Source: Zerene cesonia (Eukaryota; Arthropoda; Insecta; Lepidoptera; Pieridae). From it: 64,000 nucleotides of DNA. Position numbers and translations under genes: made by a program. Of this stretch, positions 63,220 through 64,000 are shown piece after piece. The stretch is from the NCBI RefSeq assembly GCF_012273895.1, contig NC_052118.1, positions 2,542,001 through 2,606,000 on the forward strand, read 5' to 3'. Within the stretch, counting starts at the first letter, position 1, and each line of letters opens with the position of its first letter. Below the pieces are notes generated by a model. The model was not told the origin of the DNA, did not search any database, and saw nothing but the letters and a program-made list of their open reading frames with translations.

Positions 63220-63384
63220 AGCTGTTCGCCCCGGCTTCGCCCGTGGTACATATATAGTCTATGTTACTCGTGGATAATGTAGCTTTCGAATAGTGAAAGA
63301 ATTTTTAAAATCGGTCCAGTAGTTTTTGAGCCTATTCATTACAACCAAACAAACAAAGTTTTCCTCTTTATAATATTAGTGTAG
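63220..63384 (+). repeat. Transposon tail, CTAGCTGTTCGCCC family
   Basis: The best preserved copy in the window: 'aactagctgttcgccccggc ttcgcccgtggtacatat ... aaaatcggtccagtagtttt tgagcc ... aaccaaacaaacaaag ... ctttataatattagtgtaga'. It lies just downstream of REP exon 5. Confidence 0.85.
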
Positions 63385-63556
63385 AAAAAGAATCGCGAAA
63401 AATGAATTGCTAATTGTAAAATTCGAGAACCGCTCGACCGATAGGTCTTATTTTAATATATTTGTTAAGGCACAAGGAAGGAGAGAAAAAAACGTACCAC
63501 GGGTGAAATCGAGGCAGGCTGCTAGTTATATACAAAGATATACTATTGAATCAATT

Positions 63557-63635
63557 AGTATCGGTTACTATGCAAAATCTCTCTATCCCATGTACGGGCG
63601 CTGGGAACTGCTCCATTGCTTCTTCAAGTGAATAA
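63557..63635 (+). pseudogene. Decayed duplicate of the end of REP exon 5
   Basis: The bases match the last ~80 bases of REP exon 5, for example ccatgtacgggcgctgggaa against ccatgtacgggagcgggga. The translation SIGYYAKSLYPMYGRWELLH parallels SLGRYGNTPFLWPMYGSGEL, with six bases deleted, and ends CFFK followed by TGA where the exon has CFCR and its donor. The donor GT is kept (CTTCAA|GTGAAT). There is no acceptor in a matching place: a transposon tail lies just upstream. It is probably a non-functional partial copy. Confidence 0.7.
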
Positions 63636-64000
63636 GATATGGGTTAACACAGCATTTAAACGAGAACCTCGTTCAGACATACTCCATGGTGTACCTAAAG
63701 GGCTCGATCCAGGTTAGCTTCGGTACAGAATATAGATAGGACAGATGGTCAAAATACATTGGGCTCTATCGTATTTGTAAGATAACTTTAATAGGGTATG
63801 GCTTTTTTGCGGAATTAAAAAAAGGTTACATATGACGTTCCTTAATTATTTCTCCCGTTTAACATGTGAAAGCACATAATTAACTATCGATACGTAATTA
63901 ACACCGGCATGAATGTATCAGTTACTAATTAGCGCTGAAGTTTCGATTCAATAATCGTGTGTGATTCATAAATAATATCAGCATCCCACAGATCTCGACT

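Noticed and set aside
1..64000. CRISPR arrays, operons, phage or bacterial mobile elements
   Set aside because: No evenly spaced direct repeats or polycistronic gene runs are present. Introns, microsatellites and SINEs show a eukaryotic nuclear genome.

Overview
This is insect nuclear DNA, most likely from a moth or butterfly (Lepidoptera). The genes carry ordinary GT-AG introns, and the non-coding DNA is very AT-rich. Dispersed repeats of types familiar from lepidopteran genomes sit in the introns and intergenic stretches: a 'CTAGCTGTTCGCCC' element tail, a 'gcctgatggtaagcgatcaccaccgccc' element, and a tRNA-headed SINE ending in GATGATG. The order is inferred from repeat style and gene structure; no search was run. 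Five runs of N interrupt the window, four of exactly 1000 bases. Splice phases show that three of those four, plus the short one, fall inside introns; the gap at 3178-4177 is the exception and may hide coding sequence.

Layout, left to right. 1-3020 holds no recognisable gene. 3021-3177 (-) is an orphan C-terminal exon cut by a gap. 4218-7886 (-) is TDRD3, a Tudor/UBA/OB-fold protein. 9551-9861 (+) is the copper chaperone ATOX1. 10198-13248 (-) is the centriolar WD40 protein POC1. 14299-24939 (+) is exportin-5 in 19 exons. 27330-35718 (-) is cytosolic leucyl-tRNA synthetase in 13 exons. 37173-41228 (+) is a Rrp1-type AP endonuclease with a long charged N-terminus, hosting an antisense tRNA-Pro(AGG) in its last intron. 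42103-44548 (-) is histone PARylation factor 1 with an N-terminal PBZ zinc finger. 45692-46452 (+) is a weak two-exon candidate for a small secreted protein. 50139-51017 (+) is an unrecognised single-pass membrane protein rich in RRxS motifs. 55645 to beyond 63170 (+) is the 5' part of Rab escort protein (REP/CHM), which runs off the window.

The genes are unrelated housekeeping functions: RNA handling, copper delivery, centriole assembly, small-RNA export, translation, base-excision repair, ADP-ribosylation and Rab prenylation. Several are head-to-head pairs that may share a promoter region (TDRD3/ATOX1, POC1/XPO5, LARS1/Rrp1); others are tail-to-tail (ATOX1/POC1, XPO5/LARS1, Rrp1/HPF1). Rrp1 and HPF1 both act in DNA-break repair, but nothing shows this adjacency is functional.

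I did not find a novel multi-gene system. The most interesting observations are a decaying duplicate of part of a REP exon, a perfect 30-bp inverted repeat between LARS1 and Rrp1, sharply bimodal GC content among exons of the same genes, and a possible small secreted peptide gene. Family assignments rest on remembered family sequences compared by eye. Exon borders were placed by GT-AG sites and by keeping the reading frame, and in each complete gene the summed exons give a whole number of codons.
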